Assembly (NCBI RefSeq): GCF_000392615.1
Contig: NZ_KB933398.1
Location: 3,633,204 to 3,697,203, forward strand
Direction: 5' to 3'
DNA: 64,000 nucleotides
Origin: Lysinibacillus sphaericus OT4b.31
GTDB lineage: Bacteria > Bacillota > Bacilli > Bacillales_A > Planococcaceae
Shown in pieces: positions 1 to 8,579 of this stretch. The notes beneath the pieces are model-generated. The model saw only the letters and a program-made list of their open reading frames with translations. It made no database searches and had not been told where the DNA came from. The translations under genes and the position numbers were made by a program. Position 1 is the first letter of the stretch. Every line of letters begins with the position of its first letter.

Positions 1-13
1 ATACCCCAATAAA

Positions 14-89
14 TGGCGGTCCCGACCGGGATCGAACCGGCGATCTCCTGCGTGACAGGCAGGCATGTTAACCGCTACACCACGGGACC
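14..89 (-). tRNA. tRNA-Asp (GTC)
   Basis: The reverse complement folds as a complete cloverleaf: acceptor GGTCCCG/CGGGACC, a CCTGC/GCAGG anticodon stem with loop CTGTCAC (anticodon GTC), and a T-arm containing GGTTCGATCC. The discriminator base is G and an encoded CCA lies at 14-16. It is the last of three tRNA genes read leftward, and more may lie beyond the window edge. Confidence 0.95.
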
Positions 90-117
90 TTATTTTGTAT
101 TATTGTTTTTTCAAAAA

Positions 118-189
118 TGACCCCTACGGGATTCGAACCCGTGTTACCGCCGTGAAAGGGCGGTGTCTTAACCGCTTGACCAAGGGGCC
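118..189 (-). tRNA. tRNA-Glu (TTC)
   Basis: The reverse complement has acceptor GGCCCCT/AGGGGTC, anticodon stem CCGCC/GGCGG with loop CTTTCAC (anticodon TTC), and a T-loop GGTTCGAATCC. No CCA is encoded, because the three bases after the discriminator are TTT. It lies 1 nt downstream of tRNA-Asn and 28 nt upstream of tRNA-Asp, so the three are probably processed from one transcript. Confidence 0.95.
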
Positions 190-190
190 A

Positions 191-267
191 TGGCTCCGAA
201 GGCAGGACTCGAACCTGCGACAACCTGATTAACAGTCAGGTGCTACTACCAACTGAGCTACTTCGGA
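191..267 (-). tRNA. tRNA-Asn (GTT)
   Basis: The reverse complement starts TCCGAAG and closes with CTTCGGA, followed by G and an encoded CCA. The anticodon stem is CCTGA/TCAGG with loop CTGTTAA, giving anticodon GTT. It is the first of the three tRNA genes in transcription order, about 90 bp downstream of the sprT-like gene. Confidence 0.95.
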
Positions 268-359
268 ATAATTAATGTTGATTTGTCGTTGTTATCTTGT
301 CGACTTTTATTATTATAGGGACAACTTAAGGAAACGTCAACCTTTTTCTTAAAGTTTTT

Positions 360-821
360 TTATTTCATTAGTTTTAGAGGGCCTGCGCACTTACCACAGC
401 AGTATTTTTTAACATTTACTCTAATCTTTCTAATATATAGCTGCTGACATTTTACACATGTATATGTATAAGAAGAGCGCTGTCTCTTCCTCATAGTTGT
501 AGATGTTTGCAATGTTGAGCAAAAGCGAGGTGCATCCACTTTTTTTAATAGCTCTCTAAAATCTTTGTCGCGATGCTGGTAGCCTTTCCCCTCTAAGTGC
601 AAATGATAGTGACATAGCTCGTGACGAACTATGCCTTCTACTTCGCTTACACCATACTGTTCAAACGCCTTAGGATTTATTTCAATATGGTGTGATTGTA
701 ATAGATAGCGGCCACCAGTCGATCGTAATCTTGCGTTAAAGTAAGCTTGATGCAGAAAAGGTTTATGAAAACTTTCTAATGAAACACGATTAACAAGCTG
801 TTGTAGTTCCTCATTGTTCAT
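360..821 (-). CDS. SprT-like zinc metalloprotease-fold protein
   Basis: A 153-residue SprT-family protein, the counterpart of B. subtilis YdcK. A zincin motif HELCH is at about residues 67-71, and a C-terminal zinc ribbon is formed by CVKC and CCGKC (about 122-145). Eukaryotic relatives (Spartan) cut DNA-protein crosslinks; the bacterial role is not settled. I chose the ATG at 821 because AGAGGTG lies 6-7 nt upstream. An in-frame start 10 codons earlier has no ribosome site. The tex-then-sprT order is also found in B. subtilis. Confidence 0.85.
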   Translation of the reverse strand: MNNEELQQLVNRVSLESFHKPFLHQAYFNARLRSTGGRYLLQSHHIEINPKAFEQYGVSEVEGIVRHELCHYHLHLEGKGYQHRDKDFRELLKKVDAPRFCSTLQTSTTMRKRQRSSYTYTCVKCQQLYIRKIRVNVKKYCCGKCAGPLKLMK

Positions 822-847
822 AGCATTCACCTCTATCAACAAGAATA

Positions 848-874
848 CCACACTGCGTAGTATAGACAGTGTGG
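848..874 (-). terminator. weak hairpin after tex
   Basis: CCACACTG at 848-855 pairs with CAGTGTGG at 867-874. It lies 10 nt past the tex stop. There is no proper U-tract on the minus strand, so read-through into the sprT-like gene is plausible. Confidence 0.4.
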
Positions 875-884
875 CTAAAATTTA

Positions 885-3059
885 TTACTTTTCAAGTATT
901 TGATCTTTTGGTGGTAGCATCGTTAATGAGATGCGCCCTTTATTTACTTCTATTTGTTCTACCCATACCGTAACAATATCACCTAATGCTACAACTTCTA
1001 ATGGATGCTTTATACGTTTTTTTTGCAACTTAGAGATGTGAACGAGGCCATCCTGTTTTACACCAATATCAACAAATGCGCCGAAATCAACTACATTTCT
1101 AACTGTACCTTGCAACTCCATCCCTACTTGTAAATCTTCCATTTTCAATACATCTGTTTTAAGCAGCGGCTGCGGAAAGGCATCACGTGGATCACGGCTT
1201 GGCTTCATTAATGTATCCACTATATCTTGAATTGTAACAATCCCCATGCCTAAATCTTCACTTAGAACTTCCACATTAAGAGTTTCAATCGCTTCTTCTG
1301 CCTTCTGAGACCCAATTTCTTTTTTATCTATATGTGCCGCATCTAAAATCTTTTCTGCTAAACTGTAGCTTTCCGGATGAATACCTGTTCCATCAAAAGG
1401 ATTTTTAGCTTCTGGTACACGCAGAAAACCTATTGCTTGCTCGTACGTTTTTGCGCCAAGTCGTGGGATTTTTTTCAGCTGTGTTCTTGTAGTAAATTGA
1501 CCATTTTCCTCACGTACTTTAACAATATTCTCAGCCACTGTTTTTGAGAGGCCTGAGACATATTGAAGTAGGGATGCTGAAGCTGTATTGACGTCTACTC
1601 CAACCTGATTTACAGCTGTTTCTACTATAAAAGTTAACGACTCTGTAAGTTTTTTTTGCGAAACATCATGTTGATACTGACCTACACCGACTGCTTTCGG
1701 TTCAATTTTCACTAATTCTGATAACGGGTCTTGCAGACGACGTGCAATCGATACAGCACTTCGTTGCTCTACTTGTAAATTTGGAAACTCCGCTCTTGCC
1801 ACATCCGATGCAGAATAAACTGAAGCACCCGCTTCATTGACAATGACATATGCCACCTCATTATTTACTTCGTTCAGTACATCTGCAATGAACTGCTCAG
1901 TTTCCCGAGAAGCTGTACCGTTACCAATAGCAATTATACTAATTGGATACTTTGCTAAAATCGACTTCACGACTGATTTCGATTTTGCTACATCCGGTTT
2001 CGGCGGATGGGGGTAAATGGCTGTTACTTCAAGCATTTTACCAGTTTCATCGACAACGGCTAATTTACAGCCCGTTCGGTAAGCGGGATCTACCCCTAAT
2101 ACATACTTGCCCTTCATCGGTGATTGTAATAACAGATTGCGAAGATTTTCAGAGAATATATGAATTGCCTGTGCTTCTGCCTTTTCCGTTAACTCACTTC
2201 GTAATTCACGCTCAATGGATGGTTGAATTAATCGCTTATATGAGTCTTCAATAGCTAATTTAACTTCCGAAATTGCCGGTGATGAGCCTGTTGCTGGAAT
2301 CCATTCCTTCCACATGATCATAAGCACCCGCTCAATCGGAACATGAATTGAAACTTTTAGAATATCTTCTTTCTCTCCACGATTAATAGCTAAAATTCGG
2401 TGAGGAACAATGCGATTGACAGGTTCTTGGTAATCATAATACATTTCAAAAACATTTTTTTCGTCTGTTTCGTTGTTCTTCACAATTGTTACCAGTACGC
2501 CCTCTTTCCAAGAAAACATACGTATTTTTTCACGGATACCTGCGTCATCAGCAAAGCGCTCTGCTAAAATATCACGTGCACCTGTTAAAGCTTCTTCTGC
2601 TGATGCAACATTTTCCTCGTCTACAAAATCCTTTGCTAAAAGCGTTACATCTTCACTACGGAACTCTAATAGAATATCCGCTAACGGTTCTAGTCCTTTT
2701 TCCTTCGCAATTGTCGCTTTAGTACGTCGTTTTTGTTTGTAAGGACGATAAAGATCCTCTACACGTTGTAAAACAGTCGCTATTTGAATAGCCTTTTCTA
2801 ATTCTGGCGTCAGTTTATCTTGCTCCTGAATTAAACGAATAACTTCCTCTTTACGTTGCTCGAGTTGCTGTATGTAGTGATAACGATCCTCTACAGATTT
2901 AATTTGCACCTCATCAAGAGAGCCTGTAGCTTCTTTTCGATAACGCGCGATGAATGGAACGGTATTTCCTTCATCCAATAATTTAATAACTGCCTCCGCT
3001 TGGCCGGGTTTAATAGCTACATCTTTTGCAATGAGCTGTAACATATGCTTTTGTTCCAC
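885..3059 (-). CDS. tex: Tex-family RNA-binding transcription accessory protein
   Basis: A full-length 724-residue Tex/YhgF protein (B. subtilis YdcI). The order is the expected one: an N-terminal helical region, a YqgF/RNase-H-like central fold (VLGVDPAYRTGCKLAVVD near residue 325), helix-hairpin-helix segments, and a C-terminal S1 RNA-binding domain (VGMELQGTVRNVVDFGAFVD near residue 645). Tex proteins bind nucleic acid and influence transcription, with the exact activity species-dependent. The start is GTG at 3059 with AAAGG about 10 nt upstream. It lies downstream of sigB beyond a terminator. Confidence 0.95.
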   Translation of the reverse strand: MEQKHMLQLIAKDVAIKPGQAEAVIKLLDEGNTVPFIARYRKEATGSLDEVQIKSVEDRYHYIQQLEQRKEEVIRLIQEQDKLTPELEKAIQIATVLQRVEDLYRPYKQKRRTKATIAKEKGLEPLADILLEFRSEDVTLLAKDFVDEENVASAEEALTGARDILAERFADDAGIREKIRMFSWKEGVLVTIVKNNETDEKNVFEMYYDYQEPVNRIVPHRILAINRGEKEDILKVSIHVPIERVLMIMWKEWIPATGSSPAISEVKLAIEDSYKRLIQPSIERELRSELTEKAEAQAIHIFSENLRNLLLQSPMKGKYVLGVDPAYRTGCKLAVVDETGKMLEVTAIYPHPPKPDVAKSKSVVKSILAKYPISIIAIGNGTASRETEQFIADVLNEVNNEVAYVIVNEAGASVYSASDVARAEFPNLQVEQRSAVSIARRLQDPLSELVKIEPKAVGVGQYQHDVSQKKLTESLTFIVETAVNQVGVDVNTASASLLQYVSGLSKTVAENIVKVREENGQFTTRTQLKKIPRLGAKTYEQAIGFLRVPEAKNPFDGTGIHPESYSLAEKILDAAHIDKKEIGSQKAEEAIETLNVEVLSEDLGMGIVTIQDIVDTLMKPSRDPRDAFPQPLLKTDVLKMEDLQVGMELQGTVRNVVDFGAFVDIGVKQDGLVHISKLQKKRIKHPLEVVALGDIVTVWVEQIEVNKGRISLTMLPPKDQILEK

Positions 3060-3161
3060 ATCATCACTACCTTTTTCTTTTCATTTTACCATTACATACT
3101 AATAAACATGCAAAAAATAGCCCCCTCTTAAGTAGAGTAGACAGCTTCTTTAAAATATATA

Positions 3162-3209
3162 AGGCGTTTATTGCTACTGGATAGAGGAATCCGATAGTAA
3201 TAAACGCCT
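3162..3209 (-). terminator. terminator after sigB
   Basis: AGGCGTTTATT at 3162-3172 pairs exactly with AATAAACGCCT at 3199-3209. The arms extend inward with mismatches, and a T-rich stretch follows on the minus strand. It closes the rsbT-sigB operon. Confidence 0.75.
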
Positions 3210-3219
3210 CAAGTGATGT

Positions 3220-4005
3220 TTAGAGCGACACACTGCCACTAGACAGAATAGCCTCCTGTAATTTCTTAATTGCTTGCCTTTGTATTCTTGATACATGCAT
3301 TTGAGAAATCCCTAATCGTTCTCCAGCTTCTTTTTGACTAAGTTGTTCTAAATATGTAAGCTGAATGATTTGTTTTTCTCGTTCGTTTAAAACATCCATA
3401 GCATCTGACACAATCATTCTTCTATTGGTCATTTCATAGCCAACATCTTCTTTACCCATAATATCAAATAGCGTTACGGTACTTCCATCAGCGTCAGATT
3501 CTATTGAACGGTCCATAGAAAGTGCTTGGTAACTGCGACTCATCTCCATAGCCTCTAAAACTTCCTCTTCTCTAACCTCTAATCTGTCCGCGATTTCCTT
3601 AATAGAAGGAGACCGTTGCAATTCCATTGTCAGTGCTTCTACGGTTGATTTAATGCGTGGTCCTAATTCTTTAATTCGTCTTGGCACATGCACATCCCAT
3701 GTTTTATCACGTAAAAAGCGCTTGATTTCCCCTACAATAGTTGGAACAGCAAACGCTTCAAAACTCCGGCCAAAATCTGGATCAAAACGTCTAATGGCAC
3801 CTAATAACCCAAGCATCCCTACTTGAACGATATCATCAAAATAAGATTTACCATGTGAATATTTCCGCGCAATGGACTCTACCAAATACCGGTAATGAAT
3901 CACTAAATTTGTCTGCGCTTCATCATCCTCAGTTGCTTGGTACAGTACAATCCACCTTAATACATCTTCCTTTGATGAAGATTTATGTAGTGATTCTTTC
4001 TCCAT
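3220..4005 (-). CDS. sigB: RNA polymerase sigma factor SigB
   Basis: A general-stress sigma factor of 261 residues, close to the 262 of B. subtilis SigB. Region 2 is clear (GQVGMLGLLGAIRRFDP-type segment, then FAVPTIVGEIKRFLRDKTWD), as are region 3 (VPRRIKELGPRIK) and a region-4 helix-turn-helix (SQKEAGERLGISQMHVSRIQ). I place the start at the ATG at 4005, where GCAGGTGG sits 7 nt upstream. The longer frame from 4032 has no ribosome site. The gene overlaps the end of rsbW by 23 nt, which suggests coupled translation of sigma factor and its inhibitor. No rsbX follows. Confidence 0.95.
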   Translation of the reverse strand: MEKESLHKSSSKEDVLRWIVLYQATEDDEAQTNLVIHYRYLVESIARKYSHGKSYFDDIVQVGMLGLLGAIRRFDPDFGRSFEAFAVPTIVGEIKRFLRDKTWDVHVPRRIKELGPRIKSTVEALTMELQRSPSIKEIADRLEVREEEVLEAMEMSRSYQALSMDRSIESDADGSTVTLFDIMGKEDVGYEMTNRRMIVSDAMDVLNEREKQIIQLTYLEQLSQKEAGERLGISQMHVSRIQRQAIKKLQEAILSSGSVSL

Positions 4006-4453
4006 TTTTTCCCACCTGCTCTCTAGCGACATACTTTGTCATGAAAACAGTTACGCCACCATCGTTATTAATCATCACCTCATCCATCAAAGTTTCCATT
4101 AAGTAAAGTCCTAAACCGCCTTCTCTTAGTCCTGCAATACTTTCCCCAGGAAGATATGGGCCAATTTCCGACTTTACCTCCTCAAAATTGAAACTATTGC
4201 CGTAATCCGCAACCATCATTTCTATCTTATGTTCATATAAGGCACACCCAATCACGATTTCGCCTTCTTCATCTTCTTTATAAGCATGGTGAACAACATT
4301 CGTAACTGCTTCACTTGCTGCGATTTTCAAATCTTCAATATCATCATAATTAAATCCTATCCGACTAGCTAAACCAGAAACTGTTAAACGAATCACACTG
4401 ACAAATTGCGGCTTTGCAGGAACCCTTACTTCTATATAATCAAATTCCTTCAT
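3983..4453 (-). CDS. rsbW: Anti-sigma-B factor / serine kinase RsbW
   Basis: A 156-residue GHKL-fold kinase that in characterised systems binds SigB and phosphorylates RsbV. ATP-lid and N-box motifs are visible: AASEAVTNVVHHAY, DYGNSFN and EGGLGLYLM. Its ATG overlaps the rsbV stop codon (TGATG), and its own end overlaps sigB, so V-W-B are translated as a coupled unit. Confidence 0.95.
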   Translation of the reverse strand: MKEFDYIEVRVPAKPQFVSVIRLTVSGLASRIGFNYDDIEDLKIAASEAVTNVVHHAYKEDEEGEIVIGCALYEHKIEMMVADYGNSFNFEEVKSEIGPYLPGESIAGLREGGLGLYLMETLMDEVMINNDGGVTVFMTKYVAREQVGKNGERITT

Positions 4454-4785
4454 CAGCTTAATTCCACCTTTTTATCAGTTTCAATATCCATCAATTCACT
4501 TAAGCCTGTTATTTCAAATAATCTTTGTAATCTACTTGATAAGCCAACTAGTTTAACTTTACCATCTTCGCGCGTGGCTCTTTTATAAAAAGCTACGAAA
4601 ATGCCTAGCCCTGTACTATCCATATAATTTACTTTTGATAAATCTAGTTGAATTTCTAATCCTTCAGTTATCTTCACAGCCTCAAGTTTTTCACGTAGTC
4701 CTGAAGCTGTAAATGTATCAATCTCACCTTCAACAAATCCATATAATTTTGCACCGTCTTCTTTAAAATGGATCATTACGTCCAT
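4453..4785 (-). CDS. rsbV: Anti-anti-sigma factor RsbV
   Basis: A 110-residue STAS-domain protein. The segment VNYMDSTGLGIFVAF carries the serine (in DSTGLG) that RsbW phosphorylates in the known pathway. Unphosphorylated RsbV draws RsbW off SigB. The start at 4785 is set by GGAGGTGG about 6 nt upstream; the 13-codon in-frame extension has no such site and is unlike RsbV N-termini. It overlaps rsbW by one base. Confidence 0.95.
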   Translation of the reverse strand: MDVMIHFKEDGAKLYGFVEGEIDTFTASGLREKLEAVKITEGLEIQLDLSKVNYMDSTGLGIFVAFYKRATREDGKVKLVGLSSRLQRLFEITGLSELMDIETDKKVELS

Positions 4786-4857
4786 ACAGCCCACCTCCAC
4801 CATATTTGTTCGACTCTTCTTCAATTACCCTTATTATAAAATACTAAACATAATTAT

Positions 4858-5856
4858 TTATTTTTTTATAATTACAACTGTAAAATCATCCGATAGTTTA
4901 AAGTTTTGTATTCTTTCTATTTTCTTATAAAGAAAATTACATAGTTCCTGTGCAGATTGATGTCGATGCTCGGCAATCAATGATGTGATGATCTCTCGTG
5001 AATTTAACTCATTATGTTGTCCTCTAAATTCTGTAACACCATCTGTCATGATTACTACTACATCCTGGTCCTCTAAGGGGATTTCGTTATATGAATACTT
5101 GATTTCAGGTAATACACCAAGTAGTAAACCTTTCGCCTCTAAAGAATAAAATGTATTTTCTTTAGCCTTATAGTGCAACGCTGGTTCATGACCTGCAGAT
5201 GCGTATGAAAAAATGCTATTTTGAATATCCAAGCAACCGTAAAACATGGAAACGAACATGCTATCGTCCACACCTTTTTCAATTACACGATTGATGACCT
5301 CTAATACATATGATGGATCTTTATAAGCATAATCAAGCGTCTCAAGTGCATATTTCACCATAGACATACATAATGCAGCAGGAACGCCTTTACCCACAAC
5401 ATCCGTTACGGCCACACAGAGACAATCCTCTCGGTGATGTAAAAAATGTACATAATCACCGTTCATTTTACGAATGGGGATTGAAATCATCCCGATATCA
5501 ACACTCGACAGTTGTGGTACGACAGTTTTAAGTAATGTTTTTTGAATATTAATTGCGATATTCATTTCTATTTCAAATTCAGCCTGTTTTTGTATTAAGC
5601 TTTGATGCTCTCTATGCGCCATCCCATAATGCACCATCACTTCAATGAGAAAATCATATGCAGGACGCACTTCATTTATTCTATCTGGAAAAATCTGCTC
5701 TACGGCATTTTTATGAATGCTCACAACATCCTCTGGTGAAACGTTTTTTTGAATTAATTGACGGGTGAAATTTTGACCAATATATAAATTTTCTTCAGTT
5801 TGATTGGTCATATAATCTGATAAGATTTTTTTATATTGCTTGTCTAACTCTTTCAA
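4858..5856 (-). CDS. rsbU: PP2C-type phosphatase RsbU (TTG start)
   Basis: A 332-residue phosphatase that dephosphorylates RsbV-P. The N-terminal about 85 residues match the RsbT-binding domain of RsbU, including FLIEVMVHYGMAHREHQ. The C-terminal PP2C/SpoIIE domain has metal-binding acidic motifs (MNGDYVHF, VTDVVGKGVPAALCMS, MTDGVTEFRG, SDDFTVVII). The true start is TTG at 5856: AGGAGGTGGAGG lies immediately before it. An ATG eight codons upstream would translate that ribosome site as glycines and overlap rsbT. The gap to the rsbT stop is 11 nt. Confidence 0.93.
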   Translation of the reverse strand: MKELDKQYKKILSDYMTNQTEENLYIGQNFTRQLIQKNVSPEDVVSIHKNAVEQIFPDRINEVRPAYDFLIEVMVHYGMAHREHQSLIQKQAEFEIEMNIAINIQKTLLKTVVPQLSSVDIGMISIPIRKMNGDYVHFLHHREDCLCVAVTDVVGKGVPAALCMSMVKYALETLDYAYKDPSYVLEVINRVIEKGVDDSMFVSMFYGCLDIQNSIFSYASAGHEPALHYKAKENTFYSLEAKGLLLGVLPEIKYSYNEIPLEDQDVVVIMTDGVTEFRGQHNELNSREIITSLIAEHRHQSAQELCNFLYKKIERIQNFKLSDDFTVVIIKK

Positions 5857-5867
5857 ACCTCCACCTC

Positions 5868-6269
5868 CTAACGTAGCCATTTTTCCGTTGTGATGACCGT
5901 ACCTTGTCCTAGAGTAGATTGGATATCCATGCTATCCATTAACCTTCTAACACCAGGTAAGCCTGCACCTAGTCCACCCGAAGTAGAGTAGCCCTCTTCC
6001 ATTACTTTTCGAACATCCTTAATGCCTGGACCTTTGTCTGATGCAGTAATAACAATTTTCTTTTCAGCTTCTGTCTCAACACTTTCAACTTCTATAAACC
6101 CAATACTTGCATATAAATATATATTTCTAGCTAATTCACTAATCGCTGTCGTTATTCGAGCCTGATCAACAGTTCCAAATCCAAGTGCCTTCGCCTCGTT
6201 GCGCCCTAGTTGTCTTGCCGCAACTATATCCCACTCTGTAATAATTTCAACCGAAGACTTTAATGTCAC
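5868..6269 (-). CDS. rsbT: Switch kinase RsbT
   Basis: A 133-residue GHKL kinase. Motifs are ELARNIYLYA (N-box), DKGPGI (G1) and GLGAGLPGVRRLMD (G2). In B. subtilis RsbT is held in the stressosome by RsbR/RsbS, and on release it activates RsbU. The start is GTG at 6269 with GGAGGG 7 nt upstream. Its normal upstream partners rsbR and rsbS are missing here; the preceding gene is mazF, beyond a terminator. Confidence 0.95.
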   Translation of the reverse strand: MTLKSSVEIITEWDIVAARQLGRNEAKALGFGTVDQARITTAISELARNIYLYASIGFIEVESVETEAEKKIVITASDKGPGIKDVRKVMEEGYSTSGGLGAGLPGVRRLMDSMDIQSTLGQGTVITTEKWLR

Positions 6270-6536
6270 TGTTGTCCCTCCAATTCCTTTCGGAGCTCTA
6301 TTGTTATATTCTCTCCCTTTTAAGCTTAATTACCTTGCCATTTAAACTTAACTAACCGTTTTTTATCGAAAGAGAAATAATATAAGGTATATTCTATGTA
6401 TATCTCAATAATACCTTTCGACATTTTTTCACAAAAATCTACTTTTATTCTAATGCTTATGTCCATTTTAAATCTATTTATACTATTTTTGAAGTACATT
6501 CAATTCAAGGTGAAGTAGACTTTGAGAATAGAAATG
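6270..6536 (-). promoter_or_regulatory. Upstream region of rsbT, probable operon promoter
   Basis: 267 bp without a gene between the mazF terminator and rsbT. Because of that terminator, the rsb operon should have its own promoter here. A SigB-like -35 (GTTTAA on the minus strand) lies at 6342-6347, but I see no good GGGTAT-type -10 at 12-15 nt from it. A looser pair (GTTAAG at about 6352, GGTAAT at 6334-6329) is the best alternative. No remnant of rsbR or rsbS is readable. Confidence 0.35.
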
Positions 6537-6572
6537 TAAAAAGCACCTAGATGAAGAAATCATCCAGATGCT
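6537..6572 (-). terminator. terminator after mazF
   Basis: On the minus strand, AGCATCTGGATGA pairs with TCATCTAGGTGCT (two G-U wobbles) around loop TTTCT, followed by TTTTTAC. It lies 17 nt past the mazF stop and separates mazEF from rsbT. Confidence 0.8.
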
Positions 6573-6589
6573 CTATACATATATGTATA

Positions 6590-6940
6590 TCAAAATTTGA
6601 CAAGTCCCAAACTAATCATCAATGCACCATCTACCTTTTCCATCACCGCATGATCAAGCTGCGTAATACGATCTGTCAGTCTAGACTTATCAATTGTACG
6701 CACTTGTTCGAGCAAAATGACCGAATCACGTTCAAAACCATACTTTTCAGCATTTATTTCAACGTGCGTCGGTAGCTTTGCCTTTTGAATCTGAGCAGTA
6801 ATTGCTGCGATGATGACAGTCGGACTAAATCGATTGCCAATATCATTTTGAATTATTAACACCGGCCTAGTACCACCTTGCTCGGAACCGACTACCGGCG
6901 ATAAATCTGCAAAAAAAACGTCACCACGTTTTACATTCAA
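6590..6940 (-). CDS. mazF: MazF/EndoA mRNA interferase toxin (TTG start)
   Basis: A 116-residue PemK/MazF-family endoribonuclease, the same length as B. subtilis NdoA and very similar along its length ([59 protein letters not shown]). The Arg and Thr residues used in catalysis by the family are present. The start is TTG at 6940: GGGGGATGA, lying in the end of mazE, serves as ribosome site, and mazE stops 4 nt before it. The longer in-frame reading back to 7015 would overlap mazE and is not credible. Confidence 0.93.
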   Translation of the reverse strand: MNVKRGDVFFADLSPVVGSEQGGTRPVLIIQNDIGNRFSPTVIIAAITAQIQKAKLPTHVEINAEKYGFERDSVILLEQVRTIDKSRLTDRITQLDHAVMEKVDGALMISLGLVKF

Positions 6941-6944
6941 AGTG

Positions 6945-7208
6945 TCATCCCCCGCTAACGAGACGCTCCACTGTATGTTGTGCTTCATATTCTGCATGCA
7001 AGCATTCACTTGCAATCATCAGATTAATATGAGACATCTCAACATATCCTTTCATCATAGCTTCCCGTATTTGATTTGGTTGCTCCTGCATTAAATTTTT
7101 GCGCGACAAAATCTGCGCAAAAGATTCACCTTCAATTACTTCCTTTGTTTGTAGAAATAATCTGTCTTGAACAGCAATTGTAGCTTCTCTTAACTTTTTC
7201 TCGTACAC
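6945..7208 (-). CDS. mazE: MazE/EndoAI-type antitoxin
   Basis: An 87-residue antitoxin. The C-terminal half matches B. subtilis EndoAI closely ([15 protein letters not shown], then TVERLVSGG, the toxin-binding tail). The N-terminal half does not show the usual ribbon-helix-helix strand (MKISLPE-type). It reads [19 protein letters not shown], so DNA binding may be altered or lost. The start is GTG at 7208, with GGAGGT 7 nt upstream; the ATG at 7235 has no ribosome site. It is 4 nt ahead of mazF. Confidence 0.85.
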   Translation of the reverse strand: MYEKKLREATIAVQDRLFLQTKEVIEGESFAQILSRKNLMQEQPNQIREAMMKGYVEMSHINLMIASECLHAEYEAQHTVERLVSGG

Positions 7209-7358
7209 AGCAAGCACCTCCAACGGAACCATCACTTTTCATTACTTCTCATTCTACCATTGAAAGATATTGTTGAAAAGACACGAAATGACAAAATATC
7301 TGACAATTTGAAGTATATGTTGTAAAATCCATGTAGGTTGTCGAAGGAAAATGTGTCG

Positions 7359-8480
7359 TTAAATATATATTTTAGGAACTCTTGCTGTTATAATGCATGG
7401 TATTTCATAATTTATGGTTTCAAGCTTTACTGCCCATTCATTCATTGAAATAACTTCTTGCCCTTGACGACCAATGAGCGTTACTTTCTCCCCTATAGCA
7501 TATGCTTTTGGTAGGGCAACCATACATTGATCCATGCAAATTCGTCCAACTATCGGTGTTCTTTGGCCACCTATTATCACTTCTTGTCCAGCTAGTTTAC
7601 GAATTACCCCATCCGCATAGCCTACAGGAATTGTACCTACCCACATATCTGTAGGGGCAAGAAACGTTGCCCCATAACCAATTGACTCACCTGCACTTAC
7701 TTGCTTTACATGTACAAGCTCACTCTCAAGTGAAAAAGCTGGACTCAATGGAAATGGTAAAATCCCTTCAACATAAGACGATGGCGACAGTCCATACATT
7801 GAAATGCCATAGCGTACCGCATCAAATTGTAAATGTACGTCCTTCACTAATGACGTTGCTGTATTTGAAGCATGTACAAGTCTAGGTTTCTCAGGCAGTA
7901 AGGACATAAATTTCTCAAAAAACTGTACCTGGCTATCGAAATATTTCGTCTCCTCATCATCAGCCGTTGCGAAATGCGTAAAAATTCCGTCAAGGTCCAC
8001 ATTATGGGTTAATTGAATCGTATGATATAAATCCAATAATGCTTCCTCAGTACGTATGCCGATTCTTCCCATCCCACTATCTACTTTTATATGTAGGCGT
8101 AAAGGATTTACTTCATTAGCAATAAGTGTCGAAACTTGCTGTACCCATTCACTCGCAAATGTAGTAAGTATAATGCGTTGCTTAGCTGCATGTGGTGCAA
8201 ACGAAACTGGCGAGGCACCTAATACTAGTATGTCTGGTTCTTCAAAATGTGCTCGAATATGTAATGCTTCGTCTGGTGTAGCCACGGCCAGCATAGTTGC
8301 GCCTGCTTCCAGCGCTGCTTTTGCAACTGCTACATCCCCATGTCCATACGCATTTGCTTTTACAACTGCGATAACTTGCACATTCGGTTGAAGTAGCTCT
8401 TTTAAGTTTCTCACATTTTGTTGAATGGCTTGTAAATCTACAATTGCTTTGGTTGGTCTAAAATGCTGCTGTGTCTTCAT
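7359..8480 (-). CDS. alr: Alanine racemase
   Basis: A 373-residue fold-type III PLP enzyme that interconverts L- and D-alanine for peptidoglycan. The PLP lysine motif VVKANAYGHGD is at about residues 39-49. The catalytic-tyrosine region (GYGATF) and MDQCMVAL follow in the C-terminal beta domain. The start ATG is at 8480 with GAGGGT 6 nt upstream. An open frame extends 24 codons further but lacks a ribosome site. Its product feeds Ddl and MurF, encoded about 9-10 kb away. Confidence 0.97.
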   Translation of the reverse strand: MKTQQHFRPTKAIVDLQAIQQNVRNLKELLQPNVQVIAVVKANAYGHGDVAVAKAALEAGATMLAVATPDEALHIRAHFEEPDILVLGASPVSFAPHAAKQRIILTTFASEWVQQVSTLIANEVNPLRLHIKVDSGMGRIGIRTEEALLDLYHTIQLTHNVDLDGIFTHFATADDEETKYFDSQVQFFEKFMSLLPEKPRLVHASNTATSLVKDVHLQFDAVRYGISMYGLSPSSYVEGILPFPLSPAFSLESELVHVKQVSAGESIGYGATFLAPTDMWVGTIPVGYADGVIRKLAGQEVIIGGQRTPIVGRICMDQCMVALPKAYAIGEKVTLIGRQGQEVISMNEWAVKLETINYEIPCIITARVPKIYI

Positions 8481-8579
8481 TAGAATACCCTCTTTATTTT
8501 TTATTAAACCATTATGTAATGCCAAAATACATTTTATTATCCTACATTGCAATAATTTCTATTGAGGTTTTAATTCACC

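Noticed and set aside
3981-4032. Longer SigB start at 4032.
   Set aside because: No Shine-Dalgarno; ATG 4005 has GCAGGTGG at ideal spacing and gives the family length.
5857-5880. ATG start for RsbU at 5880.
   Set aside because: It would translate the ribosome site into MATLGGGG and overlap rsbT; the TTG at 5856 is properly placed.
6270-6536. Possible remnants of rsbR or rsbS.
   Set aside because: No STAS-like sequence is readable in any frame; the space is also too short.
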